Positions 33,704-42,734 of a stretch of 64,000 bases of DNA are shown here, piece after piece. This DNA comes from JAWKWH01 sp963669455 (lineage in GTDB: Bacteria; Pseudomonadota; Alphaproteobacteria; Rhizobiales; Rhizobiaceae). Under the pieces are notes generated by a model that was not told the DNA's origin, did no database searches, and saw only the letters and a list, made by a program, of their open reading frames with translations. The position numbers and the translations under genes were made by a program. Each line of letters opens with the position of its first letter. Within the stretch, counting starts at the first letter, position 1. The stretch lies in contig OY770026.1 in assembly GCA_963669455.1 (NCBI GenBank), positions 3,224,001 to 3,288,000 on the forward strand, in the 5' to 3' direction.

Positions 33704-35985
33704 GCTGCTATCCCGGCAGGCGGCGGGGTCATCGGTGTAAGCGTTGGCGCTGTTTCCGACAGCTTAGGTACAGCACTTGCCCGACCGCCGGCCACGGCAA
33801 GGCGCATGCTGTTTGAGACAACCACGATGGATGAAGCCGACATTGCGATGGCCGCGACCAGCGGCGTCACGTGCCCTGCGACCGCCAAGGGGACGGCAAT
33901 ACAATTATAGGCCAAGGCCAGTGCAAAATTCTGGCGAACGATGCGGTTTGCAGCTTTGGACAGATTAAGGGCAAACGGCACAGCAAGAAGCGACGGGCGC
34001 GTGAACACGAAATCCGCGCTGGCGCGGCTGACATCCATGGCGCTGGCGGGGGCAAGAGATACATGCGCCGCCGCCAATGAGGGCGCATCGTTCAGGCCAT
34101 CGCCAACCATCAGAACCCTGCGGTTGCTTCCGGCATCTCTAATTTTTTCAACCTTCTGCCGCGGGGTCAGATTGGCATGCCATTGTTCGATCCCCGTCTC
34201 AGCAGCGATGTGTTTTACATTGCTTTCGCTGTCACCGGAGAGGATCGCCATCTGAAATCCGCCGGCGCCAAGCCTGGCAACGGCACTTGCCGCATCCGGT
34301 TTTAAATCGCTTGTCAGGTGAAAGCTGAAACCGCGCCCGCCCTCGATGCCGAAGGCCGTCGATCCGGCCTCGGGATCAAATGACAACCCATCCAGTTCCG
34401 CCACCCAGTCAAGACGGCCAAGGCGCAGCCGGCTGCCGTTCCAGCAGGCTTCCAGCCCTATTCCCGGATGTTCAACAAATCCGGTCAAACCGGCTTTTTC
34501 AGCCTCTGGGTAGGAGGCGGCGATGGCCTGTGCTGCCGGGTGGCGGGATTTTGCCGCCAACGCATGCAGGACTGCGGCCATACTGTCATCAAGCGCCGGT
34601 TTTTCGTCCAAGCAAAGCTCGTCATCGGTGAGTGTACCCGTCTTGTCAAAGAAGATCGTGTCGGCTTCCGCCAGCCGCTCCAGCGCCGAACCGTCACGCA
34701 TCAGGATGCCTTCCTGAAACAGCCGGTTGGCGGCGACCACATGGGTGACGGGAACCGCTAGACCGAGCGCGCAGGGACAGGTGATGATAAGCACGGCCAC
34801 CGCGGCGACAAGCGATGATTTGACATCGGCGGTTATGACCATCCACCCGATGAAGGTTGCCAGCGCCAGGATATGTACGGCGGGCGTGTAAATCGCCGCC
34901 ATCCGGTCGGCCAGACGCCGGTAGTGGCCCTTGCTGGTCTCGGCCGCCTTCATCATCTCCATCACCTCGGCGAGGAAGGATGTCTGCGCATCGCTCACCG
35001 CTTCAACATCGATGGCGCTTTTCAGGTTTAGGACACCGGCTTCAAACTTGTCTCCAGGTCCCACCGGAACGTGGCCGGCCTCTCCGGTCACGACGGCCCG
35101 GTCGGCAGCCGAGGCGCCGCGGATAACCCTGGCGTCTACCGGGAAACGGTCACCTGGCAGCAGGCGCAACTTCATGCCCGGCTCCACGCTTGCCAGATCT
35201 GCGCGGCAAAGCGCACCATCTTCGTCAATGCGAGTTACACTGCGGGGAATGAGGCGCGCCAGGCTACGGACACCGCTTACCGCTTTCTCACGCATCAGAT
35301 GATCAAGCGTCCTGCCGATCAATAGAAAGAACAACAACATGACGCCGGCATCGAAGAAGGTTTCGCCACCGCCGATCATCGCTTCGTAAAGGCTCATGAA
35401 AAGGGAGAGCAGCACTGCGAGTGAAATCGGCACATCCATGTTGACCTGCCGGGCCGACAGAGCCGTAATCGCCGATGAGAAAAAAGGCGAACCGGCGAAG
35501 AATATCGCGGGAACCGCAATCAGACCGGAGAGAAGGCCGAACAGCCGCGCGGTTTCAGCCTCGGCACCGGACCAGACGGAAATGGAAAGCAGCATGATGT
35601 TGGCGCTGGCAAAGCCGGCCACCGCAAGGCACAAGAGAAGGTGCCTGCCCTTGCGGCGCAGCTCATCATCCTGATCGGTATCAGCCTCGACAATATGGTT
35701 GTCGAAACCGAGGCTGGAAATCCGCTTTCCTATCCGCTCGGGCATATCCTCATTGCCGCGCCAGATAATTTCGATCTGCCGGGTCGATAAATTGGCGCGG
35801 GCGCGCTCAACGCCGCTTAGACCGGAAAGTCCGGTTTCCAGTTTGCGGATACACCCGGCGCAGTGCATCGATGGCACCATAAAAGCTGTGATCCTGGGGC
35901 CGCCATTTATGGTGTCATCGATTTCGGCGGCATCGCCGGTCCCGGTGGCGGGCAGGTCTGGCAGGGATGCGCCACAGCAGGTCAT
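33700..35985 (-). CDS. fixI: Copper-transporting P1B-type ATPase FixI/CcoI
   Basis: The 761-residue pump supplies copper for CuB assembly in cbb3 oxidase. The N-terminal HMA domain carries the metal site MHCAGC (C42, C45), with an additional Cys-Cys at residues 3-4. Eight membrane segments are expected. The transmembrane copper motif CPC lies in ITCPCALGLAVPVTHV, the phosphorylation motif is DKTGTLTDDE, and the hinge MVGDGLNDAPSLAAAHVSLA is intact. Start is ATG 35985, five bases after the fixH stop, with GGAG upstream; an extension in frame to 36183 is antisense-like and lies across fixH. It overlaps ccoS. Confidence 0.95.
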   Translation of the reverse strand: MTCCGASLPDLPATGTGDAAEIDDTINGGPRITAFMVPSMHCAGCIRKLETGLSGLSGVERARANLSTRQIEIIWRGNEDMPERIGKRISSLGFDNHIVEADTDQDDELRRKGRHLLLCLAVAGFASANIMLLSISVWSGAEAETARLFGLLSGLIAVPAIFFAGSPFFSSAITALSARQVNMDVPISLAVLLSLFMSLYEAMIGGGETFFDAGVMLLFFLLIGRTLDHLMREKAVSGVRSLARLIPRSVTRIDEDGALCRADLASVEPGMKLRLLPGDRFPVDARVIRGASAADRAVVTGEAGHVPVGPGDKFEAGVLNLKSAIDVEAVSDAQTSFLAEVMEMMKAAETSKGHYRRLADRMAAIYTPAVHILALATFIGWMVITADVKSSLVAAVAVLIITCPCALGLAVPVTHVVAANRLFQEGILMRDGSALERLAEADTIFFDKTGTLTDDELCLDEKPALDDSMAAVLHALAAKSRHPAAQAIAASYPEAEKAGLTGFVEHPGIGLEACWNGSRLRLGRLDWVAELDGLSFDPEAGSTAFGIEGGRGFSFHLTSDLKPDAASAVARLGAGGFQMAILSGDSESNVKHIAAETGIEQWHANLTPRQKVEKIRDAGSNRRVLMVGDGLNDAPSLAAAHVSLAPASAMDVSRASADFVFTRPSLLAVPFALNLSKAANRIVRQNFALALAYNCIAVPLAVAGHVTPLVAAIAMSASSIVVVSNSMRLAVAGGRASAVPKLSETAPTLTPMTPPPAGIAA

Positions 35986-35989
35986 CGCC

Positions 35990-36499
35990 CTACTCCACCC
36001 GAACCTGGTTGTCCGCACCGACAATAATCCGTGCATCGCGGCGATAGGCGCCATCGGGCACCAGAGCATCGATACGCAACGCCCATGGACCGGGCCCCAA
36101 TTCAATTCCGGCGGAGCACAGGCCCTTTTCGTCACAGATGAGCGGAAGGGTTCTGTCGTGCTCTTCGAATGCCGGACGGCCAATCCACAAACTTGCCTCG
36201 CCCGGGGTCAATGCAGTGCCGTCCCGATCGGTGATTTTGACGGACAGGGTGCCTGTCGAATAGCTGATCTTGGATTGCAGTCCGGCCTTGCTCTGCCGCC
36301 GTGCCTCGGCGAGCTGTCCGTTGAATTTCTGGCTGGCCACATAGGAGCTTTTGACAACCAGTCCGGTCCAGCTGCTCGATGCTACGATGGCCATGCCCAG
36401 ATTGACCGCGACGATGATTCCAAAAAACGCCAGCATGCAGGCCAGCATATGCCCGCCAGTGAAGCGAAACCCGGTTGCTGGGGGCTCTGCCCTGCTCAT
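35990..36499 (-). CDS. fixH: cbb3 maturation protein FixH/CcoH
   Basis: A 169-residue bitopic membrane protein: GFRFTGGHMLACMLAFFGIIVAVNLGMAIVA gives a single N-terminal helix, and the periplasmic domain contains the FixH motif SSWTGLVVKSSYVASQKFNG. CcoH stays bound to the oxidase and stabilises CcoN assembly. The ATG overlaps the stop of fixG (ATGA) and its own stop lies five bases before fixI. Confidence 0.9.
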   Translation of the reverse strand: MSRAEPPATGFRFTGGHMLACMLAFFGIIVAVNLGMAIVASSSWTGLVVKSSYVASQKFNGQLAEARRQSKAGLQSKISYSTGTLSVKITDRDGTALTPGEASLWIGRPAFEEHDRTLPLICDEKGLCSAGIELGPGPWALRIDALVPDGAYRRDARIIVGADNQVRVE

Positions 36500-38130
36500 T
36501 TCAACGCCTCCCCGGGCGCCTCGAAGGAAGCCCCAGTCTCGGTTGTTTCAGAATCCGACAGCGACGTGACGCGGAAGGTAAAATCGGAGCGCGTTTGGTC
36601 AAGCGTATCCGGCGGAACGGTCAGGAAGATTTTCACCGCGTGCAGTTTGTCGGCATCAGCCTCAACCGTGAGCGCTTTTGAGGGCTCGTCTGCGACAGAA
36701 GCGATCGTCATCAGCGCATCCGGCAAGCCTATCGTTTCGATCCGGAATCGGCGTATTTCGCCGCGCATGTTTAGGATCTTGATTTCGTAGCCATTGCGGA
36801 TCGAGCCGTCGCTGAGTTTGACGAATAGCGGGTTTCTGTCGCGCAACACGTTAACATCGAGCGTATCGCGCATCGCCAAAACAACGAGCAAGGCGAGGCC
36901 GATCCCGCCAAAAATAGCGATGTAGATAAATGTTCTGATCCGAAAAATGGTATGCCAGCCGGTTATTCGGACCGCATCAATCAGCTTTGCCTGCGGCCCG
37001 CGGATCCTGCCCGGTTCGACCTTCGAATAGGATTTGGCAGCCGTCAGTTCAGCAATCGATCCGGTGGCACCGGCAAGCGCCATATTGTGGGTATAGTCGG
37101 ACAACGTGCTGTAGGCGATCAGACCTTTTTCCAGACCCAGCTTCGACATCACGCCATCGCATGCATCAATACAAAGGGCGCATGTTATGCATTCGAGCTG
37201 CTGGCCATCGCGAATATCGATGCCCATCGGACAAACTGCGACACAGGCATTGCAATCGACACAATCGCCGACGGGCTTTCCCTCGCGGCGCATACGCTTC
37301 ATGTGACGGGAACGGGTCTCGCCGCGCCAGGCATTGTAGGTAACCGTCAGCGAATGCTCGTCCAGCATTGCCGCCTGAATCCGCGGCCACGGGCACATAT
37401 AGGTGCATACCTGCTCGCGCATCAGGCCGCCGAAAATATATGTGGTGGCCGTCAAAATGGCGATCGTTATGTAGGCGATCGGTAGTGCCTGTCCTGAGAA
37501 GAGTTCGCCTGCCAGGGTAGGCGCGTCGGCGAAATAGAAAATCCAGGCCCCGCCTGTTGTGACGCCGATAAAAAGCCAAATGATGTGCTTTGCGGTTCGT
37601 TTGGCGATTTTGGAGATGGTCCATGGCGCCGCGTCCAGCTTGAAGCGCGCATTGCGATCGCCTTCCAGAAAGCGCTCAACGACGAGATAAAGGTCAACCC
37701 AGACCGTTTGCGGACACGCATAGCCACACCAGGCGCGGCCCAGAATAGACGTTACCAGGAACAGGCCGATGCCGGCCATGACAAGCAAGCCGGCGACATA
37801 GAAAAACTCATGCGGCCAAATTTCGATGAAGAAGAAATAGAAGCGCCGGTTTGCCAGATCAACAAGAACCGCCTGGTCAGGCGCGCCGGAACCCCGGTCC
37901 CAGCGCAACCATGGCGTGACATAGTAGATGCCAAGTGTGACCAGCATGATCCACCATTTGAGATGGCGGAAAAATCCGCTTGCCCGTTTGGGATGGATCT
38001 TCTTGCGGGCTTCGTAAAGCGATCTGTTGGTCTTCGAATTGACAGCCTTGGCGTCAAACTTCTCGACTTCGCCGGAATTTTTCCCGGACCCTGCAGCCGG
38101 TTTTACCGGACTGTTGGTTTCGTCGAGCAT
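36496..38130 (-). CDS. fixG: cbb3 oxidase accessory ferredoxin FixG/CcoG
   Basis: A 544-residue polytopic protein with five membrane helices and a soluble iron-sulfur domain. Two clusters are visible: CVDCNACVAVCPMGID and CITCALCIDACDGVM; an ancillary GYACPQTVW cysteine is in the membrane part. CcoG reduces Cu(II) so that it can be used in cbb3 assembly. The C-terminal Ig-like domain (about residues 420-535) is complete. It begins the fixGHIS operon two bases after the fixP stop, so fixNOQP and fixGHIS may form one unit. Confidence 0.94.
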   Translation of the reverse strand: MLDETNSPVKPAAGSGKNSGEVEKFDAKAVNSKTNRSLYEARKKIHPKRASGFFRHLKWWIMLVTLGIYYVTPWLRWDRGSGAPDQAVLVDLANRRFYFFFIEIWPHEFFYVAGLLVMAGIGLFLVTSILGRAWCGYACPQTVWVDLYLVVERFLEGDRNARFKLDAAPWTISKIAKRTAKHIIWLFIGVTTGGAWIFYFADAPTLAGELFSGQALPIAYITIAILTATTYIFGGLMREQVCTYMCPWPRIQAAMLDEHSLTVTYNAWRGETRSRHMKRMRREGKPVGDCVDCNACVAVCPMGIDIRDGQQLECITCALCIDACDGVMSKLGLEKGLIAYSTLSDYTHNMALAGATGSIAELTAAKSYSKVEPGRIRGPQAKLIDAVRITGWHTIFRIRTFIYIAIFGGIGLALLVVLAMRDTLDVNVLRDRNPLFVKLSDGSIRNGYEIKILNMRGEIRRFRIETIGLPDALMTIASVADEPSKALTVEADADKLHAVKIFLTVPPDTLDQTRSDFTFRVTSLSDSETTETGASFEAPGEALK

Positions 38131-38132
38131 TT

Positions 38133-39014
38133 CTATTGAGGCGCCTCCTCGCCGCCGCCCAGACTGTGAACATAGATCGCAAGCTGCTTCACATTTGCAT
38201 CGCCGAGCCTGGCCTTCCAGGCAGGCATGACACCGTGTTTTGCCCGATTAAGCTGATTCTGGATCGTTTCACGGGTATTTCCGTAAAGCGAAATGGCATC
38301 GCTCAGATCGGGTGCGCCAAGTTCCGGATCGCCTTTTCCGTCTTCACCGTGGCAGGCCACGCACTGTTCTGCGAAAACTTCCAAGCCCGTTGACGCCAGA
38401 GCGGCATCATGATCCTGGCTGGAAATCTTCAGAACATATTCCGTGACAGCCTCAATTTGAGGGCGCTCCAGAATTTCGTCTGCTCCGAAGGACGGCATCA
38501 GCGAATCTCGCGCATCATCGTCATCACTGGAGCGGATGCCATGGGCAATCGACGTGTAGATGTTTTCCAGATCACCGCCCCACAGCCAGTCATCATCATT
38601 GAGGTTAGGGTAGCCGGGTCCGCCCTGCGCACCGGAACCGTGGCACTGCGAGCAATAGACCTTGAACAGCGATTCGCCGCCTGCCGCAGCAAAGCGGAGC
38701 ATCTCCGGGTCATTTTTGACTTCCAGCAAATCCTTCTCCGCCAGGATCGCATATTTTTCGGCGCGTGCCGACTGAACCAGAGCCATCTCCTGCTTGAGCG
38801 ACAGCCGGTTTGTCTGACCGGAAATCCCCTGGGTAGAGCCTTCCAAAAGCGGGATTGCCGGATACCAGATTACATATCCGATCGAGAAGACAATAGTGGC
38901 ATAAAAAGTCCAAAGCCACCAACGAGGCATGGGTGTATCGAGTTCCTTGATACCATCCCACTCATGACCGGTTGTTTCCACCCCGGTTGTTTCATCGATT
39001 TCGTTCTCAGCCAT
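38133..39014 (-). CDS. fixP: cbb3 oxidase di-heme cytochrome c subunit FixP/CcoP
   Basis: A 293-residue subunit with an N-terminal membrane helix (PRWWLWTFYATIVFSIGYVIWYP) and two class I cytochrome c domains. The heme motifs are CSQCH and CVACH, each with a downstream methionine region (SLMPSFGADEI; VMPAWKARL). It passes electrons to FixO/FixN. ATG 39014 is chosen and overlaps fixQ by eight bases; the longer frame to 39029 lies inside fixQ. The tail GGGEEAPQ is normal. Confidence 0.95.
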   Translation of the reverse strand: MAENEIDETTGVETTGHEWDGIKELDTPMPRWWLWTFYATIVFSIGYVIWYPAIPLLEGSTQGISGQTNRLSLKQEMALVQSARAEKYAILAEKDLLEVKNDPEMLRFAAAGGESLFKVYCSQCHGSGAQGGPGYPNLNDDDWLWGGDLENIYTSIAHGIRSSDDDDARDSLMPSFGADEILERPQIEAVTEYVLKISSQDHDAALASTGLEVFAEQCVACHGEDGKGDPELGAPDLSDAISLYGNTRETIQNQLNRAKHGVMPAWKARLGDANVKQLAIYVHSLGGGEEAPQ

Positions 39015-39168
39015 CTTTGAGGTCCTCACCGAACGGGATTTGGGCGATTTGTTGCGCTTTTTCCTTCGAGCCAGGCCTGAAGGTGAAAGCGATTACACCG
39101 ATGAACAGGAGGAACAGGTAAAGCAGCCCCCAGGAGTCGGCAAATTGACGAAGTAGCGAGTAATCCAT
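39007..39168 (-). CDS. fixQ: cbb3 oxidase small subunit FixQ/CcoQ
   Basis: A 53-residue gene translated by eye. The protein begins MDYSLLRQFADSWGLLYLFL and has one helix (about residues 13-30), followed by the CcoQ-type FRPGSKEKAQQIAQIPF. It stabilises the CcoP association. The gene lies ten bases after the fixO stop and overlaps the start of fixP by eight bases. Confidence 0.92.
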   Translation of the reverse strand: MDYSLLRQFADSWGLLYLFLLFIGVIAFTFRPGSKEKAQQIAQIPFGEDLKDG

Positions 39169-39178
39169 CACATCCTCC

Positions 39179-39910
39179 TCATCTGAGATTTTCGTTTTGC
39201 CTGTAGGCCTCTAGATCGACCAGTGTGCCAAGCATCTGAAGATAAGCCACCAGCGCATCCATCTCGGAGACCTGCTGCGGATCGCCGTCGAAATCGCGAA
39301 CCGAGACTTTCGGATAGCGCGTCTCCAGGCCGTCTGTATCGGCCTCGGGATCAGCCTGCGCATTTAGATCGGCAACCGCGTTGGTGATCATCTCTTCGCT
39401 GTAGGGAACACCCAGCAGCTGATTGGCCTTCAGGTGGGCGGCAAAATCACCGTCGTCGACTTTGGCCTCCTTGAGGAAGGAATAGCCCGGCATGATTGAT
39501 TCGGGCACGACCGACTGCGGATCGATCAGATGCTGAACATGCCACTCATCGCTGTAACGGCCGCCGACGCGGGCAAGATCGGGCCCGGTGCGTTTCGACC
39601 CCCACTGGAACGGATGGTCATACATGCTTTCGGCTGCCAGCGAGTAGTGACCGTACCGTTCCACTTCGTCGCGGAACGGCCGGATCATCTGACTGTGACA
39701 GACGTAGCAGCCTTCGCGAATATAGATATTGCGGCCTGCCAGTTCGAGCGGCGTATAGGGCCGCATACCATCCACTTTTTCGATCGTATTCTTCACATAG
39801 AAGAGCGGAACGATTTCGACTATCCCGCCGACGAGAACCGCCAGCAAGGAAAAGACGAACAGCAGCGATACATTGCGTTCGAGTTTTTTGTGTCTATCGA
39901 AAGATGCCAC
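39179..39910 (-). CDS. fixO: cbb3 oxidase mono-heme cytochrome c subunit FixO/CcoO
   Basis: The 243-residue subunit has an N-terminal membrane anchor (LLFVFSLLAVLVGGIVEIVPL) and one covalent heme site CYVCHSQMIRPF. The axial methionine is probably in VPESIMPGYSFL. The family boxes YTPLELAGRNIYIREGC and WGSKRTGPDLARVGGRYSDEWH are all intact. It transfers electrons from FixP to FixN. It follows fixN by 11 bases. Confidence 0.95.
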   Translation of the reverse strand: MASFDRHKKLERNVSLLFVFSLLAVLVGGIVEIVPLFYVKNTIEKVDGMRPYTPLELAGRNIYIREGCYVCHSQMIRPFRDEVERYGHYSLAAESMYDHPFQWGSKRTGPDLARVGGRYSDEWHVQHLIDPQSVVPESIMPGYSFLKEAKVDDGDFAAHLKANQLLGVPYSEEMITNAVADLNAQADPEADTDGLETRYPKVSVRDFDGDPQQVSEMDALVAYLQMLGTLVDLEAYRQNENLR

Positions 39911-39921
39911 TGTACTTCCCC

Positions 39922-41550
39922 CTATTGTGCCACGGTAACGCTGGAAGCAGGCGCTGAGCCGCCCATCGGCACCTCCTCGCGGATATCACCGCGAATCGTC
40001 CGCCAGATATTGTAGGCCATGACCAATGCACCGGTGAGGTAGATCAGCCCGCCAATCATTCGCATCACATATTCTGGATGTATGGCGGAAACCGTCTCGA
40101 CGAATGAGTTCACCAGGAAGCCCTGATCGTCATATTCGCGCCACATCAGGCCCTGTGTTACGCCGGCGACCCACATGACGGCGGCGTAGATAACGATGCC
40201 GATCGTGGCCAGCCAAAGATGCCAGTTCACCAGCCTCAGCGAGTACAGCCGTTCACGGTTCCAAAGTTTCGGCACCAGATAGTAGAGTGCTCCGAAAGTG
40301 ATCATGCCGTTCCAGCCAAGCGCGCCGGAATGAACATGGCCGATGGTCCAGTCGGTGTAGTGCGACAGCGAGTTTATCGATTTGATCGACATCATCGGCC
40401 CCTCGAAGGTCGACATTCCGTAGAAGGCCAGCGAGATGACGAACATGCGTAGGATCGGATCGGTACGCAGCTTGTCCCAGGCGCCCTGCAGGGTCATGAG
40501 CCCGTTGATCATGCCACCCCAGGAGGGCATCCACAGCATGACCGAGAACACCATGCCGAGCGTCTGAGCCCAATCGGGCAGCGCCGTATAGTGCAGGTGA
40601 TGCGGTCCGGCCCAGATGTAGAGGAAGATCAGTCCCCAGAAGTGGATGATCGACAGCCGGTAGGAATAGATCGGCCTTTCAGCCTGTTTCGGCACGAAAT
40701 AGTACATCATGCCCAGAAAGCCGGCCGTCAGGAAGAAGCCGACCGCGTTGTGGCCGTACCACCATTGGGTAAGCGCATCTTGAACACCGGCAAAGGCCAC
40801 ATAGCTCTTAACACCGGTAAACGAGACAGGGATCGCCGCGTTGTTGACCAGATGCAGCATTGCGACGGTGATGATGAAGGACAGGAAGAACCAGTTCGCC
40901 ACATAGATGTGCGGTTCCTTGCGCCGCACCAGCGTGCCGACAAAAACGAGCAAATAGGCAACCCAGACGACTGTGAGCCACAAATCGACATACCATTCAG
41001 GCTCTGCATATTCTTTCGACTGGGTGATGCCGAGCAGATAGCCCGTTGCCGCCATTACAATAAATAGCTGATAGCCCCAGAAGACGAACCAGGGCAGGTT
41101 GCCACCAAAAAGCCGCGCCCGGCAGGTTCTTTGAACGATATAAAAAGATGTGCAAATCAGCGCATTGCCGCCAAATGCAAAAATCACACCGGATGTGTGA
41201 AGCGGCCGCAGACGCCCGAAGTTTAACCAGGGTTCGATGTTCAGCCAGGGCCAGGCGAGCTGTGCGGCGATGACGACGCCGACGAGAAAGCCCACCACGC
41301 CCCAGAACATCGTAGCGATGGTACCATACCGGACGACATCATCCATATAGCCTGATTTATCTTCTTCGGGCTCGGATTGCCCGGCTGGCGCGAATTTGAT
41401 GCGCCGCAGCAAAAAGATCGTGAACAGCGCAAGGACAAAAAACAATATCCAGGCATGGGCCCGAAACAAATCATCCGAGGCCATGGCTGCGGCCAAAAAA
41501 GCCAGGAAAGTCGCCCCGGCCAGTAAGATGGCCTCCGTTGCGTTTTTCAT
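39922..41550 (-). CDS. fixN: cbb3-type cytochrome c oxidase catalytic subunit FixN/CcoN
   Basis: The 542-residue C-family heme-copper oxygen reductase has about 14 helices. The helix-II heme ligand is in LRPLHTSGVIFAFGGNAL, the CuB histidine in WWYGHNAVGFFLTAGFLG with the cross-linked tyrosine on the next helix (MMYYFVPKQ), the CuB pair in GPHHLHYTALP, and the heme pair in DWTIGHVHSGALGWNG. It has very high oxygen affinity and works in microaerobic respiration. A GGGGATCACG precedes the ATG. An FNR-type box and -10 element lie upstream. Confidence 0.97.
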   Translation of the reverse strand: MKNATEAILLAGATFLAFLAAAMASDDLFRAHAWILFFVLALFTIFLLRRIKFAPAGQSEPEEDKSGYMDDVVRYGTIATMFWGVVGFLVGVVIAAQLAWPWLNIEPWLNFGRLRPLHTSGVIFAFGGNALICTSFYIVQRTCRARLFGGNLPWFVFWGYQLFIVMAATGYLLGITQSKEYAEPEWYVDLWLTVVWVAYLLVFVGTLVRRKEPHIYVANWFFLSFIITVAMLHLVNNAAIPVSFTGVKSYVAFAGVQDALTQWWYGHNAVGFFLTAGFLGMMYYFVPKQAERPIYSYRLSIIHFWGLIFLYIWAGPHHLHYTALPDWAQTLGMVFSVMLWMPSWGGMINGLMTLQGAWDKLRTDPILRMFVISLAFYGMSTFEGPMMSIKSINSLSHYTDWTIGHVHSGALGWNGMITFGALYYLVPKLWNRERLYSLRLVNWHLWLATIGIVIYAAVMWVAGVTQGLMWREYDDQGFLVNSFVETVSAIHPEYVMRMIGGLIYLTGALVMAYNIWRTIRGDIREEVPMGGSAPASSVTVAQ

Positions 41551-41608
41551 CGTGATCCCCTTTTGACAGACCCGTTCCAGCTAGCCTGCAATTTCGCAAT
41601 GCAGCATT

Positions 41609-41650
41609 TTATTAGAAAAGATCGCTTGCCGCATCTTTGACCTAAATCAA
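41609..41650 (-). promoter_or_regulatory. FNR/FixK-type box with -10 element, fixN promoter
   Basis: TTGACCTAAATCAA (41637-41650) matches the FNR consensus TTGAT-N4-ATCAA with one base changed. On the minus strand, TAATAA occupies 41614-41609. With the box centred at 41643.5 and the usual -41.5 position, the start falls near 41602 and the -10 near 41609-41614, exactly where TAATAA lies. The fixN ATG is 93 bases downstream of the box centre. Confidence 0.82.
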
Positions 41651-41666
41651 GGAAAAAGTCTCCCGC

Positions 41667-41774
41667 CTAAGGCATTTTTCCCCCAAGAACAGAATTATAA
41701 GGGCAAAAAATGCTTCAACAGTTCCAAGCGGGTACAGGCGCTGCCGCAGTTCCAGGGAACCGCAAAACGCCTAG
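41667..41774. repeat. RIME-like palindromic repeat, copy 3
   Basis: About 108 bp starting CTAAGGCATTTTTCCCCC and closing CGCAAAACGCCTAG. It is the most diverged of the four copies (AAGAACAGAATTATAAG in the first loop), but both palindromes are recognisable. It starts 17 bases upstream of the fixN FNR box. Confidence 0.72.
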
Positions 41775-41825
41775 GTGATTTATCCACGAGGACGATGCCA
41801 ACAACATTACCGGTGGGTGTCGGGT

Positions 41826-42244
41826 CTAGAGCGTGTCTTGTTTAAATGGGATCAGTTTGGTGGAGAGGATTTTTTGCGGCAGTTAGGAAAATACCGGAGT
41901 GCGATCAAACGATCGTGCGAGGATTTTGACGGTGAGGTCTGGTTTATCGGGCTTGCCCGACGAAAGGTCCAGTGGACCTTTCGCCAGCCGAACGCCCGAA
42001 GGGCCGACGTGAAAAAGACCTCCAAGCAGGTTAAGTTAAGGTTTTGAAACAGAACAGCAAACCCAAATCGTTTCAGCTTGGTTCTTTGCGCCCTGGATGT
42101 CGTCGCGCGACGCTAACGGGTGTGCACCCGCGTCGCTTCACGCTCCTCGTTGACCCGGCAGGCAAGCGAAGCGCCGCCGAGAGGGGGATCAGGACACAAA
42201 TACCCTGCGCTCAAACGATTCCATTTGAACAAGACATGCTCTAG
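41826..42244. mobile_element. 419-bp non-autonomous element with 26-bp terminal inverted repeats
   Basis: Left end CTAGAGCGTGTCTTGTTTAA and onward matches the inverted right end (42244 to 42217, CTAGAGCATGTCTTGTTCAA and onward) at all but three of the first 28 positions. CTAG borders both ends. The interior has no transposase; two short frames (41775-42047, 42044-42244) lack Shine-Dalgarno sites and known similarity. A 26-bp perfect copy of the left end stands alone at 25747-25772. It resembles a MITE. It ends only 15 bases before the hemerythrin ATG. Confidence 0.62.
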
Positions 42245-42259
42245 AGGAACGAGATTCTC

Positions 42260-42721
42260 ATGTCAGTGAACCAGTTGGTCACGAAAATCGAAACCTTTCA
42301 TCAAAAGCAGTTCGCGCTTTGTACCCAGCTCGAGGCGGTTGCGGATGGATTGCCGCACAATATCGACAGGCAAACATGCCTGATGCTGGCCCGCGACATC
42401 TACCCGGCAATCAAGGCAGCGCATGAATTTGAGGAGCACGAGCTGTTTCCCTACCTGAAAAATCATGCCAGGCACACCAAATTGGATGAAAGGCTGGAAC
42501 GGCTGAGGTTCGAACACTGGGAAGATGAGGCCTATGCCGAGGAAATCAGCGAGGTGCTCAGCACAATCGGGCGCGACGGCGAGAGCAAGGATGCGGAGAA
42601 AGTCTCCTGGATGCTACGCGGCTTTTTCGATGGTTTGCGCCGCCACATCGCCTACGAAGCCGACCATCTGCTGCCGATGCTGATCAAGCAGCCCGTTGAG
42701 CCTTCAGCGGACTCGCCTTAG
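42260..42721 (+). CDS. Hemerythrin HHE-domain protein
   Basis: A 153-residue four-helix-bundle protein. Candidate diiron ligands are visible in order: H14 in FHQKQF, H55 with the nearby EFEEHELFPYL (HxxxE spacing), H86 in FEHWEDE, and H134 with HIAYEADHLLP. Such proteins bind oxygen, NO or iron. A role near FnrN and cbb3 genes suggests O2/NO sensing or NO handling. The Shine-Dalgarno AGAGGAA lies at the very end of the upstream repeat element, so the element supplies part of its 5' leader. Confidence 0.82.
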   Translation: MSVNQLVTKIETFHQKQFALCTQLEAVADGLPHNIDRQTCLMLARDIYPAIKAAHEFEEHELFPYLKNHARHTKLDERLERLRFEHWEDEAYAEEISEVLSTIGRDGESKDAEKVSWMLRGFFDGLRRHIAYEADHLLPMLIKQPVEPSADSP

Positions 42722-42734
42722 AGCGTGCTGAGGT

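Noticed and set aside
41775..42244. Two short open frames inside the 419-bp element
   Set aside because: No Shine-Dalgarno, one starts with TTG, no family similarity, and both simply span the repeat ends.
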